A stretch of DNA of 64,000 nucleotides from Lithospermum erythrorhizon (taxonomy: Eukaryota; Streptophyta; Magnoliopsida; Boraginales; Boraginaceae), in the NCBI GenBank assembly GCA_019722365.1, contig JADFUC010000516.1, positions 248,001 to 312,000 of the forward strand. Direction: 5' to 3'. The translations under genes were made by a program, and so were the position numbers. Position 1 is the first letter of the stretch, and every line of letters begins with the position of its first letter. The notes beneath the pieces are model-generated. The model searched no databases. It was not told where the DNA came from and was given only the letters and a program-made list of their open reading frames with translations. Below are positions 25,213 through 39,169 of the stretch, piece after piece.

Positions 25213-28200
25213 TTATTGGGTCGATAGTTTGGCTAGTGTTAGCGCTAATACTTTTACTCCATCGGTTATAGCTTCTGGAGAGGCATATTCCTCTGGTTTG
25301 TGACTGTATCCTGGAAAACAAACAGAAAGGGCAAAATATTAATCTCAATTTGCTATAATTGCAACGACTAGAGAAAAAGGAACGGACACAGGTCTGAGAA
25401 CTAGCGAAGCAAAGAATGTAAATATGTATAATTGAAGAGGGTAGGACTTAGGAGCAATACCTTTGTAGCAAGGAACAAATATCATAGCCATTGGTGATAT
25501 CCTGCAGAAAGTTAAATCATATGTCAGCAGATATATATTGTGAAAATCATTCGACATACCTAATATCTTAAGTTCCTCTGAAAACATAGATAGTATTTAA
25601 TCTGAATGATGTACATCTGGCATATGTTATTGGAAGGCCATCAGCCTGATTGGGGTATCATCATTTACCTTGCCATGAATAGAGAATCATGATATGCGCG
25701 ACTTATCATCTTTTTGTAAGGTAGGTTTAGCTCCCTCGCAGATGATTCTGCTGCCTTAATTATAAATTCCTCTGAAGAAGCTGGTGGATCTTGATTGATA
25801 ATTTTGAATTGCGACAGCATAACTCTTCGTTTATTTGATATACTTAAAGCAGATTGATGGATCTTCTCAACTACAGTGTTCCTCCGCTTTTCATCAATGT
25901 CTCGTGTGTCTGAAACACAGAATGAGACCAAGGGCGAAGTATTCAATAAATGATTGAATGTTCTTGCATGAGACACGAGCAAAAATTTATTATGGTGATT
26001 TTAACATACCTATTTCCAGATGTGATTTGCTAGGGATGCTATTAATTGCTCCAGGATGCAGATCCAGAATACCTGGAAATGATATTCATTCTGTTTAATT
26101 GATACTGGTAACAAACACAAAAAACAAATTGATCCCAAATCTCCATAAGAATTGTAAATCAGTTTCGTTAACTCCATAACTAGTTTCTAACAAATAGAGT
26201 TAAACCAGAAAATGTTACAGAGTACGCTTCAATTATCGCTACTAGACTAAAAAACATAATGCAATCTGGTGCTTACCGACCGTCCCAACAGTATCGATAG
26301 ATCCAGAATCTAGGACATGCTTCTCCACAGCTAATGCCAACTCGGCGGCTGCAAGTCCTGCATCATTTCTGTTCACAAGTGTACTTTCTGGTCAACTCTA
26401 ATTATGCAGTACATATCTTACTAGCCAACAAATAACCATATCATGCCCCACTAAGACAAATTTGTGTATGATATCTAACATTATCTGAAAAATAAGAAGG
26501 AATGCCAGAATATGCTGAAGGTGTGAGATGTTTATTTCAACAGGCTTTCGGCAAGTAGAAGCACATTTTCTGTGAAGGCTTTTTAAAATATGCATGTTAC
26601 GAGGTTACAATCAGAAAATAATAAAAAGGTAGCTTAGGCTTGCTACCTAGTAGGCATCAGAGCAGCTCCTGCATGACCTCCATTGCCTTCAAAGTCCACT
26701 TTAATGCTTGCAGGAGCAGCAATTGCAGTGACCACACCAATGGGTATGGCTATAATAAAAAAAAGAGTTATAGGCACTTTAAACATGGTCAATAAGTAAT
26801 TCAGTACTTCATGGTTATTGCCAAATATCATAATAATTATACAGAATCTAAAGGTGAATAATGAAAGAGATGCCTCTGTTTACCTTCTTCTTCCAGAATA
26901 GGACCTTGCTCTATGTGTAACTCAACAAAAGCGGAATAACTTCCTTTATTTAAAAATGCACTAGATAAATTCTCAACATTTGAATAACCAGCAGCCTTTG
27001 CGGCATCAAAAAATGATATATTTTGGTTATCCACTGTATTCTTCAGAAGCTCGGCATGTTCTTTAATTCCAGCCATCAAACGACTGCATATTTAGAAAAG
27101 AATGAAACTCAAATCAGATGTTCGATTCCATAAATCCAGATGGAAGCGGAGGTTAATACCAATGATTGCAAACGAGAGAATGAGCCAATTACCTTCCCAA
27201 ACAGCTGATTCCAAACCGCGTGGGCTCTTCTGAGGTAAACATGATCACTTCTAGGGGTCTTTTAGGCTTAAAACCAGACCTATGATGTCCAATAAACAAG
27301 GACAAAGAGTATCAGGCCTGCACCCGTTCAGCTTATACTTCGTTTACTGAATGGATTAGTAGATGTTCACTTCCAACAATAAGCTTGTACTACAATTTCT
27401 TGGACACTAGTTTGCAATTGAATAGTTCGAAATGTTTGTATAAGAAAATTATTGAAAAGATTATATGCAGGGTTGACAGACTGACAAAATGTGTTCATTA
27501 AAGACTAGTATGTCTGTAATATGATGGACATAGGTTCTATACCAGGCTTCTCAATGTAACCCCTACAGTCATACAAAGTTGGCGAAGGATATAAAGTTCT
27601 AAACAACAGAAACTATTTCAACAATTAGTCAAGAATGTGGACTAACACATAATAAAGAGTTGGACATAGACTATATCAAAGGACCTTGAGTTTATGGGCT
27701 TAACAAAAGGGATGACCAACAAAAGACTGAATGGAGACGACGTATTCATATATCCATCCCCATTTAGTGGGGTAAGGCTTGGTTTGGGTTTTTTTCTGCA
27801 AAAATGTGGAATAGTGCAAGTTGAATAAAAGAACCATTTAAATTACATCAGGAGGTTGAAGGTTTAGCATTGGTTTTAAATCAAACTCCAGTCTCCTAGT
27901 AATGTATTTGAGAAAGATTTCTTTAGTATCTAGGCAAACAAGGCATACCGTTTAAGAACATTAATTGCTTCTATGGCACCTAAAACACCAAGCACCCCAT
28001 CATACTTTCCTGAATATGGAATAGCATCAGTGTGAGAACCTGTTGAGACTGCAGCAAGTTCTGGTTCATCTCCGTTCCTGTAATCAAGGATGGCAGATGA
28101 TTTAGTGTCGTGTGTAAATTACTCAAAGAGTGTAAGATAACAATTTGGAAGATGGATCACTTCAAATACAAAATAACTAGATAAAAGTATAACAAAAACA

Positions 28201-31200
28201 TAACAGCTATTAACATGGTGAGTGATTCAGCTCCAACATACTCTGGTCTAATAAGTAGAACACTAAACATGATATAGAATTAAATGAGTTTTTTCCTTCT
28301 CCAATGAACATAAAAGCATCTTACCTAATAAGTGGAAGACTAAACAGTAAACACTTCATTGACACAATGATTACCGGAGGATCTGTCAAATACTCAAATG
28401 CACTTCGGAAACTATCTTACGACATGCATGCTGCATGAGGCATTGAAATGTGTGAGAACCACATAACATTACTTTATATTGGAGCTTGCTATGAATGTCA
28501 GAGAAGACAAGATATAAGAGCAAGAAAGTAGCAGCTTCATACAAAACATCTAGTTTGTTGAGAATCACGACAGCAGGACATATATAAAGAATTGAAAAGG
28601 AAGAAGAATGTGTGCGAAGTAATATATGCATTATTGAAGTAAAATAAATCACGAAAAAGGGCTCATTTGGAAACTGTACAGTTGCATATTTTTTGCAAAC
28701 AGGATAAGTGGAATCTTATACTAATGGATACAATACTCCTACAACAACAACATGCCCTAATGCCTCTCTAGAGGCTTCGACCAAAGTGGGTATTGGGAGG
28801 GGTCTCCGATTGTACGCAGCCTTATCCAATGTAAGAACAGGGGACTGTTTCCAAATTGCCACAAGATGAAATGCAATATCTACTACTTTACAATATATTA
28901 GAAGCATAGGTAGCATAATGAGATATTTTGACTGATTCCATCGTATCCACGAGCTAGAGCATATAACATCTTTGAGTCCATGAGCCATTTTGATTTAGTG
29001 CATTATATCAATGGATGCAATATAGAAAAAATTCTGCTTTGATGGATGATTTTATCAACACAATTATTCTGCCCTCTTAGTTAAAATGCTAATTTAGTTT
29101 TTTCAGAACTTGCAATGAAGATGGGGTTGCGGCTAGTGAAGAAGCTCAGGGGTCCTGACTAAACTCACTTAAGTACTGGAATAAGAAAGTATAGTGTACA
29201 TGGGTGAACTTTGTTAAACGTGAATTAACTAGTTTAAAAATAAAGTGTTTCCTCAAAGTGTTCAAAATTCGATCTCTTGCTATTGACGTCATATCCAATT
29301 TACTTCAAACCCAAGAGAAGAAAGAAAGACCATGCTCCCACCTCTTTGTGCATGGATACCTTAATTGGCTACCCAGTAGGCACCTTTTTTACTTCATAAT
29401 ATTCAAAAAAATAAATTAAAAAGTTAAATACCAGAAGCGAAACAAAAATAATCTCACCTACAATTTTTGTGCTGTAAATGAGTGAGCCACTATCAACAGG
29501 AAGGCATACAATTATTCACCGGTGAACTTCTGCTCTACTTTAAATTGAAGAGAAGCAGTTTCCTTCACAACATGGAATAGGGATACAAATATCCTAGAGA
29601 CTAGCAATGTTAAAGTGTATCGAGAGTATTGAGCAGAGAAGTAATGAGAGAGTTCTAACTGTGATGATATATACCAGGAATGATCTTTTAATAGAGACAA
29701 GAGACGAGACGAATGGTAACTCACCAGCGACCAAATATGTTTCCAATGGCGTCTTCTCTTACAGAGAGACCAGAAAGGCTCATTAAGTTCTTAATGTATC
29801 TGCACATTAGAACTGAGTGTCACAATGGTTGAATGAGAGCTAGAGATGCAGATGCACCCCAGTCTTAGATATAATGTTAGCGACCTATTCAATAGGATTA
29901 TATCATGTTCTAATCCAACCACATATGCTCAATCTTATTTTGTATTACAGAGTTGTATTAGTATTGGTTAGTATGAAATCACTTCAATGTAATTCCGGTA
30001 GTATACTTAGAATAGGATGTTTGTGTGGGGGTTGTCTATAAATTTAGTGATTTTAATTTGTGTAAATTGTTCAGAAACAGTGCTATACAGCAACAATATT
30101 ATGCAGTACATAATTTCCAGCACCCTATCTCTTCTATATTTATTCCAAGACCTTGGATTACATAGATTATGACATAAGAAATCATGTAGGTTGAATAATT
30201 CAAGAATCCACCACAACAAAATTGTTACAGAATACAGACATCCCTTGAAGTTCTATACTTATTTGCAACCAGGTCTCAAATTAGTTCATGAGTAGATGAA
30301 AATGTAGCTGTACCATTGTTACATTCCATGGAATGATAAAGTGTGCCCATGGTAATATTCAGTCTTCAACTCCTTCGACGTTCTAACCCGTCAATTTATA
30401 GTAATGTTTTCTACTTACCACCATCAAATATCACCAAAGCAACTATGAGTTGAAATGTCTGTTTGTTGCAAGTTTTACAACCAACATTACAAAAAATCTC
30501 GTTTACTAATTAGACCTATAGAGTACCTTAACACAGTATCTCCTCCAGTCCTCCATAAAGAAAGGAAAGGTATGTACTGAACTATGTTTCTATCAACAAA
30601 TGCCCTGGTCTTCACATTTTCAGAGGATTGTTTATTCTATATGCTGCTAGTTAAAACTAACGTCCTCGCTCAATGCTAATCAAGAAAACATGGTTAAACT
30701 GGATAGATAGACTGAATTAATCTCTAGTAGAAAATTGAAAAGACAACTGATAAGGCCTCATACTCCTAATCTTTATTTTTATATCTTTAAATTTTGATAA
30801 CAAATAATAAAATGTAAATAATACAAGTCCATTTGATAAGATTCAGAATTTCAGACCATACCTCCGTCCAAGTACATCGTTCTCACTGTACAGAATTCTC
30901 GTAACTGATGGTGCTGGGGAATCTGAGAAACTTGCTAACTCATCAAACTGTGGAAAAGAAAAAATCCGTGTGGTTAAACCTTTGCGCTCAAACACCCCAA
31001 TTTTTATATGCAATACATAAAGGCAGGTCTTTTCGGATATCAAATGAATCTCTCTTAATCATACAAGTAAGAATATGTTTAGTACTAAATTTTAGGATCA
31101 AGAGGGACATCCTAGGATTGAAACTTCCATACAAAAAATTTGATAAGCGGTCTCTGAAAATCACCATCATAACAGCGAATGCACTAAAACTAAAAAAACA

Positions 31201-32494
31201 GGCAGCAAAAAGACAACAAAAACAAACAAACAAAAAATAATACCAATGAAAAACTAATTACTATGTGTTAGACATTAAACTAATCAGTAATAACAGCAGT
31301 ACCCAGAGCTTAGAAACTGCCTCATACACTTCAGCATATTTAATATGAGATAGGGTACTATTCAATAACATCAACCAAACTAGTTATCTAGAAATCAGTG
31401 AACAATATGATCAAACACATGTTACACACCAATACCATCAAACTAAATTCACAATTCAAACACTTTACTATTCAGTGTTCACTTATTCAGTCTAGATACA
31501 GTATAATTTCAGTACAAATGTATCATGATTCATGATTCAAACTCCATAATCCATAAACAATACTCCCTCCTCGGGCTCTGATCGTATAAGCTGAATGTTT
31601 GGGATTAAAACAATCGCCTCAAATACTTGGCCTTAAACAAAGTGATATGTTTCCATTATATTTATTTGTGTCTATAAAGCTTGATCACCTCTAATCAACA
31701 AAGGGCAAAATAGAACATTTGCATATATTCTTGATAAGTACTTCCTCAGTTACTAATTACTTGATCATATAGCAAAAAAATCTTATTTTGTTTGCCTGAT
31801 ATTTTACATTTTCTCACGAATTTTTACTTTCAACTTTTAAAAATTCAACATCAATAAGCCTGCTCTCCCAATATTCTTATGAAAATATTCTTATTTTCAT
31901 TGATTGAAAATAGTAAAATAAATTAATTAGTTAATAAAGCACTTTTTAACTACATATGATTAAATAATTAGGGACGGATGGAGTATTTTTATATTCTTGA
32001 TAAGTATATTGTCTCAAATACTTCCTTGTTTTGAACAAAGTAATATTTTTCCATTATATTTACATTTTTGTCATTAAAGTTTCGATTAACTCTAATTAAT
32101 AAAGGACAAAAGAGAAAATTCGCATACATTATTATTCTTAATAAGGTACATTTAGTATAAACAATTATTTATAAAAAAATGTGAAACTCACGCTAACTGC
32201 CCTCGAGGTCCTGGGATACCATAGTCGGATACCATAAACAATCATTTATATAGATACGGACGGAATATAAACTAAAAATATGATGTTTTGACATACTTGT
32301 TTCTGTAAGCCTTGAGTATCAACTGAGAGTGAAGAAAGGGGGTCCGGTGAGACATGTTCATGAATTGGGTACCCAGAAAAAGCCTCCATGGTTTTGATTG
32401 TTGGGTCTTTTCCATCATCTTCATATGCTGAGGAAACATGAATAAGGCAAAGGATGAAGCAAAATGGAAGAGCTATAGAGAATCTTGAAATCAT
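25213..32494 (-). CDS. AAH: Allantoate deiminase (allantoate amidohydrolase)
   Basis: Twelve exons join in frame to 471 codons including stop: 32297-32494, 30862-30947, 29725-29799, 27949-28077, 27193-27279, 27083-26884, 26749-26647, 26368-26277, 26072-26010, 25909-25669, 25501-25461 and 25310-25213. All introns are GT-AG and phases match. It is a peptidase M20-type hydrolase that converts allantoate to ureidoglycine, CO2 and ammonia in purine-ureide recycling, in the endoplasmic reticulum and Mn-dependent in known plant enzymes. Residues 1-23 look like a signal peptide (hydrophobic ALPFCFILCLIHV then SSA). Metal and catalytic residues are present: H135 (GSHTDAIPYSG), D146, E180-E181 (TSEEPTRFG), H248 (ELHIEQGP) and H418 (YHDSLFMAR). 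The length matches the family. Introns hold a SINE, MITEs and other repeats, but no exon is damaged. It should be functional. Confidence 0.95.
27690..27796 (+). mobile_element. Possible SINE 3' end fragment in AAH intron 4
   Basis: The phrase CCCCATTTAGTGGGGTAAGGCTTGG followed by a T/G-rich tail resembles the 3' part of several SINEs of Solanaceae-type plants. The upstream head is not recognisable. The assignment is from memory of the motif only. Confidence 0.35.
28739..28865 (-). mobile_element. tRNA-derived SINE, Au/TS-like, in AAH intron 3
   Basis: On the minus strand the block reads GGAAACAGTCCCCTG, then TAAGGCTGCGTACAATC and GACCCCTCCC, and ends in a GTTGTTGTTGTAG tail. GGAAACAGC..GTAAGGCTGCGTACAATAGACCC is the hallmark of Au/TS-type SINEs. 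The tRNA-like A box is not seen, so the copy appears truncated at its 5' end. Confidence 0.7.
31561..32270. mobile_element. Stowaway-like MITE cluster in AAH intron 1
   Basis: TACTCCCTCC at 31561 and GGACGGATGGAGTA ending at 31985 are Stowaway-type termini flanked by TA. Sequence at about 31615-31740 recurs, diverged, at about 32010-32150 (CTCAAATACTT, ATATTT(T)TTCCATTATATTTA, CTCTAAT.AA). A second terminus-like GATACGGACGGAATA lies at 32256-32270. The pattern suggests one MITE split by another. Exact nesting was not resolved. Confidence 0.6.
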
Positions 32495-32640
32495 GATTGA
32501 TAAGTGTTGTGTGAGATGTTTGAGACTGCTTGGTACTTGAAGGAATCGTATTGTACTCTAATAGGTGTCCTATAGATTCGGATAAGGACTTTTGGTTTGG
32601 GATTGTACTCTCAACTTCATTTATTATGGGGGTAAGCCGG

Positions 32641-32652
32641 TTTTTATAAATA
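32641..32652 (-). promoter_or_regulatory. Candidate TATA box of AAH
   Basis: The minus strand reads TATTTATAAAAA, about 150 bp upstream of the AAH start codon. It is the only good TATA-like match in that interval. Confidence 0.5.
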
Positions 32653-32659
32653 GCAAAAA

Positions 32660-33373
32660 AGATTTGGGCTGGCCCATCAAAATATTTATTGGTATACATT
32701 CCATCCACCTGGCTCTTCATTTTGTGTCTGCTCTATCCATCGACCTTTAAAGCAAGCACCATTCCACTCATTCTCAGGAGATCACCTGGTCATTTCACTA
32801 ATTCACAGCTAAGCTTAACAGAAGCTTTTTCATATTTCTATTAAATTTTATTTTTTCTTTCACTTGAAACCCCTTTATCCAAAGCTTACCCAACATCACA
32901 TAAATGTAACAAAATGACTCAATTCAACAAAAAATTAAGCTTGTCAACCTAAAATTACCTTAATTCAAATAAATGTAACCAAAATTACTCCCCCATCAAT
33001 TCAAAAATTTAAGATTTGGTAACACCAAATAAAGTACAATTCAATTAAAAATTCAACTTTATCAACTCCAAATCCTTTTCTACACTACACCACCAAATAT
33101 ATATAAAGTGACAAAGGCAAAGATAATTACGAGATCAAAAGCTGGGATTCCACAACCCAATGTCTTCATTCACAAGTCCACTGTGAATAATCCTGCTTAA
33201 AAACTCCTCCGAATAAAGCCAACCATCAACCTCTCCTAAACGCCACCGTTGGATTTATCTATTCACCCCTTTTATGTAAGGCATTATTCAATTCGCGCAA
33301 GCATAACGACGTGTGATCGCGACTTTGGTCAGGGTTTTTAGTCGAGCAATACAAGCGGGAGCCAAGGTGAAAG

Positions 33374-33405
<32 letters not shown>

Positions 33406-33860
33406 TAAAGCCCCGTTAATGAGTTAACTGGCCAACCTCACGAATGTAAGCGAGCTGTCCACTTTAAAAGCGTCAACGGTAGAACAGACAAAGAGAAGAC
33501 GAGCCATGGAATGTATGCGAGAAATATTCTCACTGACGAAAGCGTTTTGCCCTTTTATAAATTAAGAGTGGTGAAAAATGAAAATTTGAGAAATTAAGTT
33601 TTATAAATTAGGAGTGGTGAAAAATGAAAATTTGAGAAATTAATTGAATTAATCGATAGTTTTTTTTAATAAAAAAAAGGTTAGCCGGGAATAAACTAGC
33701 TATGGTTTTCTCCTCAGTAATCTAACTGCTTAAAGTTAATGTTTTTTTGGTCCGAAAGGATCTGTGATTCGCTGGAGCAAAGAAAGCCACAAGTGCACCA
33801 AAACATACTGTACAATAACCTAAGTTAGTCACCATGACAGTTCCAATACACACTCATGTA
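32660..33860. other. Intergenic, AAH upstream flank
   Basis: AT-rich DNA without a gene. It contains a run of 27 A at 33374-33400 and a 46-bp tandem duplication at 33553-33644. Confidence 0.6.
33553..33644. repeat. 46-bp tandem duplication
   Basis: The unit starting TTTTATAAATTA at 33553 is repeated from 33599, with one A-to-G difference (AAGAGTGG versus AGGAGTGG). Confidence 0.9.
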
Positions 33861-33867
33861 AAAAGAT

Positions 33868-35349
33868 ATGTACCAATTCATCCAAAACACAGTTTGGAGA
33901 TTGGTTGTTATAGCTGCTAAAAAGTTTCTAGAAATTTTCCTGATCTCTTCCAAACGAGACCTCCCCAGGTTTTGCAACCCCTATCTACCCCTCCCCCAAT
34001 CGCCTCTACCAAGCTCCTCCACCACCTCTCCACGCAATCTATTCCCTCCCTATGCTTCCTCCAAATGGAGCCCAAAGCACAACCCCCCACCACCACATTT
34101 CCACCATCACAAAACCATGAGTCCGCCACTCTCACCCTCCCCCAAATCCAACCACCCAATTTCAAGAACAGCCTCTCCCCACTACCAAAACCAAAACCAC
34201 CAAATCTAACCAACCACCACCCCTCTCTACCACCACCACCACCTACCCTCCCTCATAACCACCTTCCTCCACAATCAAATTTGAGCTTCTTTAGCTATGC
34301 TTCCAAGGTTGAGCTCCGGCATCGCTATCACCTCCAAAAGATGGCCAGGCTCGCAGCTATAAGAAAAATATGGTGGCTAAGATTTTCTCCCCGGTCCGCC
34401 CGTCAAATTGTAACAACTTTTGATACATGCAGTCGGGCGACCGGCACGTCCTCTAAATCATTCCGAACTCCTGATTCGGACCCGACCTCGACCCAATACG
34501 AAACCAAACAATCCAAGTTCGGGCTTCCTCCTCATGGGAACCCCGGACGATTCTCGACAATGACGGAGTAAGAGATGCTGGCTACCAAGACTCTTAAATG
34601 ATTACCAGAGCCATCTCCTTACCTACTCTGGGGAGATTTCATGGCCTACCTGAGGTTCTGCCATTTTTGTTTCTCGCTGCTTTTGGGCTTATTTACTTGC
34701 TCTAGTTTAAAACTTCATGGTCTGTATGCTGGCTTGTTTGCTTTTTTTTATAGCACTTTACCTACTTTTTGTGAATGCTGTGTTTGTCTATCCTATGGCC
34801 CGGTTCCTAGTGGATATTTTATTTGTTGGTTTGTGAAACAAAGCTCTTCTCGAACAAGACGAATGTCGGGTTGGTATGTCTTTGTCCATATCCCCACCCT
34901 CGGTTACTTTTTTTCCCGATTTTCCATCTCGGCCGGAACAGAGTTTCGTATCTTCGTCCCTCCTTTGTTCGTGGACCACTCGCCGGGGTGAGCCAGCGAT
35001 TGCTGTCAAACAATCCCCTTTATCCCCCCAAAATTGAGCAACCGGTAATTGTGACCTTGTCTAATTATTATCCTGAATCGGGAACTGCTGAAGTTGCTGT
35101 GAGAAGTCGATCAATTTTAATATGTTTCATTGTTTAAGAAGGATGAGTTTAGGCTTTTCCCGGACTTCTTATTTGTCGGACTGCAGAATGTTAGACAGGT
35201 ATTTGCTTCCTCGCCATTTGTTGTTTCAGATCGTTTCCTTTTCGTAATGTAACAAACTTGATCTATTGTATCTCCTACTCATTACCCTTAATCTCGGTTA
35301 GGGGAAATGTTTGTTTGATAATATAGACTGTTACTTATAAAAAAAAAAG
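33868..35349 (+). other. Possible retroposon with proline-rich open frame and poly(A)
   Basis: A 199-codon open frame at 33972-34571 encodes a very proline-rich N-terminal half (for example LPPPPPTLP) and a basic C-terminal half. It matches no domain I know. Further short frames follow to 35000. The stretch ends in an A-run at about 35339-35348 after CTGTTACTTATAA, like the 3' end of a LINE or processed transcript. No reverse transcriptase motif was found. It may be a non-LTR retroposon ORF1 fragment, or random open sequence due to low-complexity C-rich DNA. Confidence 0.3.
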
Positions 35350-38300
35350 GAACATAGTTCGATATTGGGGTCCTATGAGTATCACACATACGCGAGATTC
35401 TTCGTCTCTAAGTGGAATTTGAATCACGATAACAACTATCATGATTGTCAGACTACGAAGTCCGGTATTAATTCCTATGTTTTAATGATGACTTAAAATA
35501 TTGATTTACTATCTAACATGCGTGCTTAAGCGATTTATTTACAGACACATGTTGTAAAGGTGTTCATTTGACACAAAGTTGATTTTCATATCAAACAAGC
35601 ACAAGATCAAGGCATTGAGGACAATGAAGTAATGTCATGAGCTTCAAGGTGTGAATACAATGCCATAAAGATTGAGTTTGGTGATATAGAAGAAGAATCA
35701 ATCATACAAAGCTTTAAAGTGAAGAATGGCGATGAAGAAGAACATCGTCCATCTACCTAAGGCGAAAGTGACCAAAGAAGAGCTAACTAAGAATCAAGAT
35801 ATACGGAAGAGACGAAAGTATTGATGCAACAAGAATAGGTAAAGTTATGGCTTGAATCTAAATTTACTTTCCTTCATTGATCTTGGTTGAAGCGCTTATA
35901 TGATAGATATTTTTCAAATTATTTTTAACAAAAAATTGTTAACCGTTTCAAAGTTTTAAGAATATTTTGTCAAAAGAAAGTATTTTGAAAATTATAATAT
36001 TTATAAAAGTGGGGTTTGATATCATATTATTAAAGAGTTTGAAATTATCTTTCCAATGCATTTTGAATCATCAAAATCGGAGTTATAACGAATGGGAAAT
36101 TATTTTTTAAGTTGGTCCATCGCGCATATGGTCACAATGGAGCACTCGGCGACGGTCACGTAAGTTCGGCAAAGCTTATGCAGTTCATCGATTGCTCCCC
36201 ATCGTAGTGCATATGGTCATGATGGAGCACTCTCATGACGTCACGATGAAGATGAAGAACATTCCCCGCAGCTTCATCGAGGGCTCCCATCGTGGCCTCG
36301 ATCTCGCCTGAAAGCGCGCCTATGTCATCGTAATGGCACTGCTTAAGCTCCATTTTCATCACTATAAAATCCCCAAATCTTCCATCTTCTTCCCCAAAAC
36401 TCTTTCCAACTCATCCTAAATATTTTTGTGCTTAAATTTCATCATTCAAAGGTTTTATTTCTCATCTTTAAACACCAAATCTCTCAAACATGTGAGCTTT
36501 AATTTTGATTATCAAAGAGAGTGACTTTAGTTTGTGCCTATGCTTTGAAATGAATGGAGTCAAAAGAGCATTCCGCCGAATGCTCAAACGTGGGGAGTTT
36601 CAAAGTCATATCTACTCAACAAGGAGTTCAACAAGCTTCAATTTCATATCCACTTAATGTAAAAGGTTTAAATTCAGCAAATTGTAATCCTATCAGAGTC
36701 TATCAGGAGCATTTAGATATGGATAAAATAACAATCTCTACATTATATAAAGAGATATCCCATTAAGTTAGGTTTGGCTCTTCCATACTGTAGACTGGTG
36801 GTCCGAGGTGTTTGTGCTTACTCAAGCCAGGATCTGGGAGACGGTTGTATCGGTTGAGGCTAAATACTGCCAATGTGACATGAGTCAGCTTCGGTGTAAA
36901 ATGAGTCGCATTCCCACTGATACGGCAGTAAAACCTAGCGATTCCTTGCCCTAAGGGTGTACTAGAAGTTTCTGAAATCCTCGAGTCAGCGGCCGGGTTC
37001 TTAGCAAGGACTCCAAGCATACGAAGTCGGGTTTGGACTTCACCAACATTCGTAAATAAACATCTAAAGGATTTTGTGAGAAGCGCCCAGTTTCCTGCCT
37101 ATGACGTAGACGTACGAACTGATACATTTAATTGCCTAGTTTGCATCTTCATCCCTACTCTTAATTTCTATTCTATATTGATATATTGCTAGAATCGTTA
37201 GGATTTCACGATGCTATTGGGCTTAATTCAATACGTCAAGATATAATTGAATTAATTTGTGATTGAGTAGATCAAGTTTAATCTAGCTAAAATTGAATAT
37301 CCTATGTTGATTCTAATTCAATATTCATGATTAGGATAGTTTGATTTGACTACTTTGAACATAGGGTATGTTATATTCCACACCAATCAAATCATAATTA
37401 AACTCGCCATCAAGCACTTTAAACTCACCTAATATATCTATAACAATCAAATGAGATATGTTAAATAGATTGCTGTGGATCGAGCAATAGTCATGAATGG
37501 ACTTAATCATGTTATGCATGAATGAACTTAATGTTAATATCGATCAATATGAGTTTGGATGTTTTTGTACATAATGATTGTTAGATCGTTTAATTATTTT
37601 TTTATCTTTAATCTAAGATTCATTTGACGAGTTTGAAACTTTGCATACGGTAAATTGTGTTATAATTGATTAAAGCTTTCATTTCAAGTAAATTGATTAT
37701 GAAGCTAAAATCGAAAATCGGTTAACAACAAGCAGTCCTTATTCACCCCCAAGTGATCATTACATGTGCTAACAAGCTATCACTGGGGACTAAAAGACGT
37801 TGCTGGGGCGAATCAATCTAATATAAATTTAGGATCAATAAGAGTTTAATTTTTTTTTTTTTATGTATATGAAAGAAAGAGAAAAATGGATTTAATATTT
37901 CCAAATTCAAATTTATTTTAATAGAGCTTACCAAATAATAACGGCAATTTTTGCTTATGTTACAAATGACTTTGATTAGATTTAGTTACTTATACTACTC
38001 CGTAATTTTTATCCGTACTTCTACAAATCATGACTTGTACTTCCTCTATCCCAATTTATAAGAACATTTTTTCATTTTTAGAAATTTCAAAATTAGTTTC
38101 TCTTAAGTTCAATTGAATGGAGGTAGAGATGTTATCGAGACGAGCTCGAGCTGGAGAAGTTTGATGGCTCACCGAGCCAAGCCAAAATCGAACCGAGCTA
38201 CGAGCTAGCTAAATTGATGCAAATTACTGCACAAAAAAGAATAGAGATGAATATTAATTGTCAAGATAAATTAGACATTGACATTAACTAGATTATAACA

Positions 38301-38704
38301 AAAAATATCATCATAACAACACCTTAGTTCTTGACAATAAATTCAAATCCTCACAAAATTATAACAAAAATTTAATACGGAGTATATAATAATAATCATA
38401 TAACCGAGTTATCAAGCCGGCTCGCCAAGTTGACGATCCTGAAGGCTAGCTCGAAGCTCGATTCAATATAAAATTTGAGCTAACTAAAAATGAGGCTAAT
38501 TTCGAGCTAGCCAACTTGATTAAGGCCCTATCCAATCCCAAACTCTATCTATTTAAGTATAAATAAAAATTTGATTGATCAAATAAAATTTAATAATATT
38601 AAATATAATCACTATGAAAGAGAAAATAATTAATTTCAAATAGAGAGTTTATCATATATGTATTTAAATATCAAATCAAAGTTAAACATATAAATAGTAC
38701 TTCA
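35350..38704. other. Repeat-rich intergenic DNA
   Basis: No gene is supported. At 36125-36260 the phrase GCATATGGTCA.(A/G)ATGGAGCACTC occurs twice within a GC-richer patch, probably from an LTR element. At 38130-38540 GAGCTCGAGC-type and GGCTAGCTCGAAGCTCGA motifs with opposite orientation resemble a hAT-type non-autonomous element, and similar CTCGATATA phrases appear right of the Copia insertion at 43560-43720. Confidence 0.4.
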
Positions 38705-39169
38705 TATACGATTTAGATATAGATCTAGGAATTAAGTAAAAGTGTTTAAAGAAAATGATATCGAGATTTAACTGGTATTCCTAATAATGTGTTAGGACTA
38801 ATTCACTAAAGCAAGAGCCCGAAAATATTTCACTATAAATGCATGGGCGAATTACGATTGTAGAAACATCAAGCATGTAAGCCACAGATAAGTCTATCCT
38901 ACACTATAAAAATCTTTAGGCAACGATTCTCTAAGAATTAGGCAATTCTCTCTAGATTGTGTATATCTCACTATTGAGATGATTTTGGGATGAATGAAGA
39001 ATGGCAAACACACTTCTATTTATAGGCCAAGATGATGGCAAACTTCCTTCAAAAGGTTTGACAAACTTCCTTCAAAAACTTTAGCAAACTTTCTTCAAAA
39101 GCTTAGCAACTTCCTTCAAAAGCTTAGTAATCAACTTGTCCACTTGATAGATCCAAGGCATTCCCAACA
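38705..39169 (-). repeat. 3' LTR of the 38.7-43.5 kb Copia
   Basis: It is homologous to 43155-43545 but about 70 bp longer. The extra length is three additional copies of a CAAACTTCCTTCAAAAGCTT-like unit at 39040-39125, where the other LTR has one. Confidence 0.8.
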
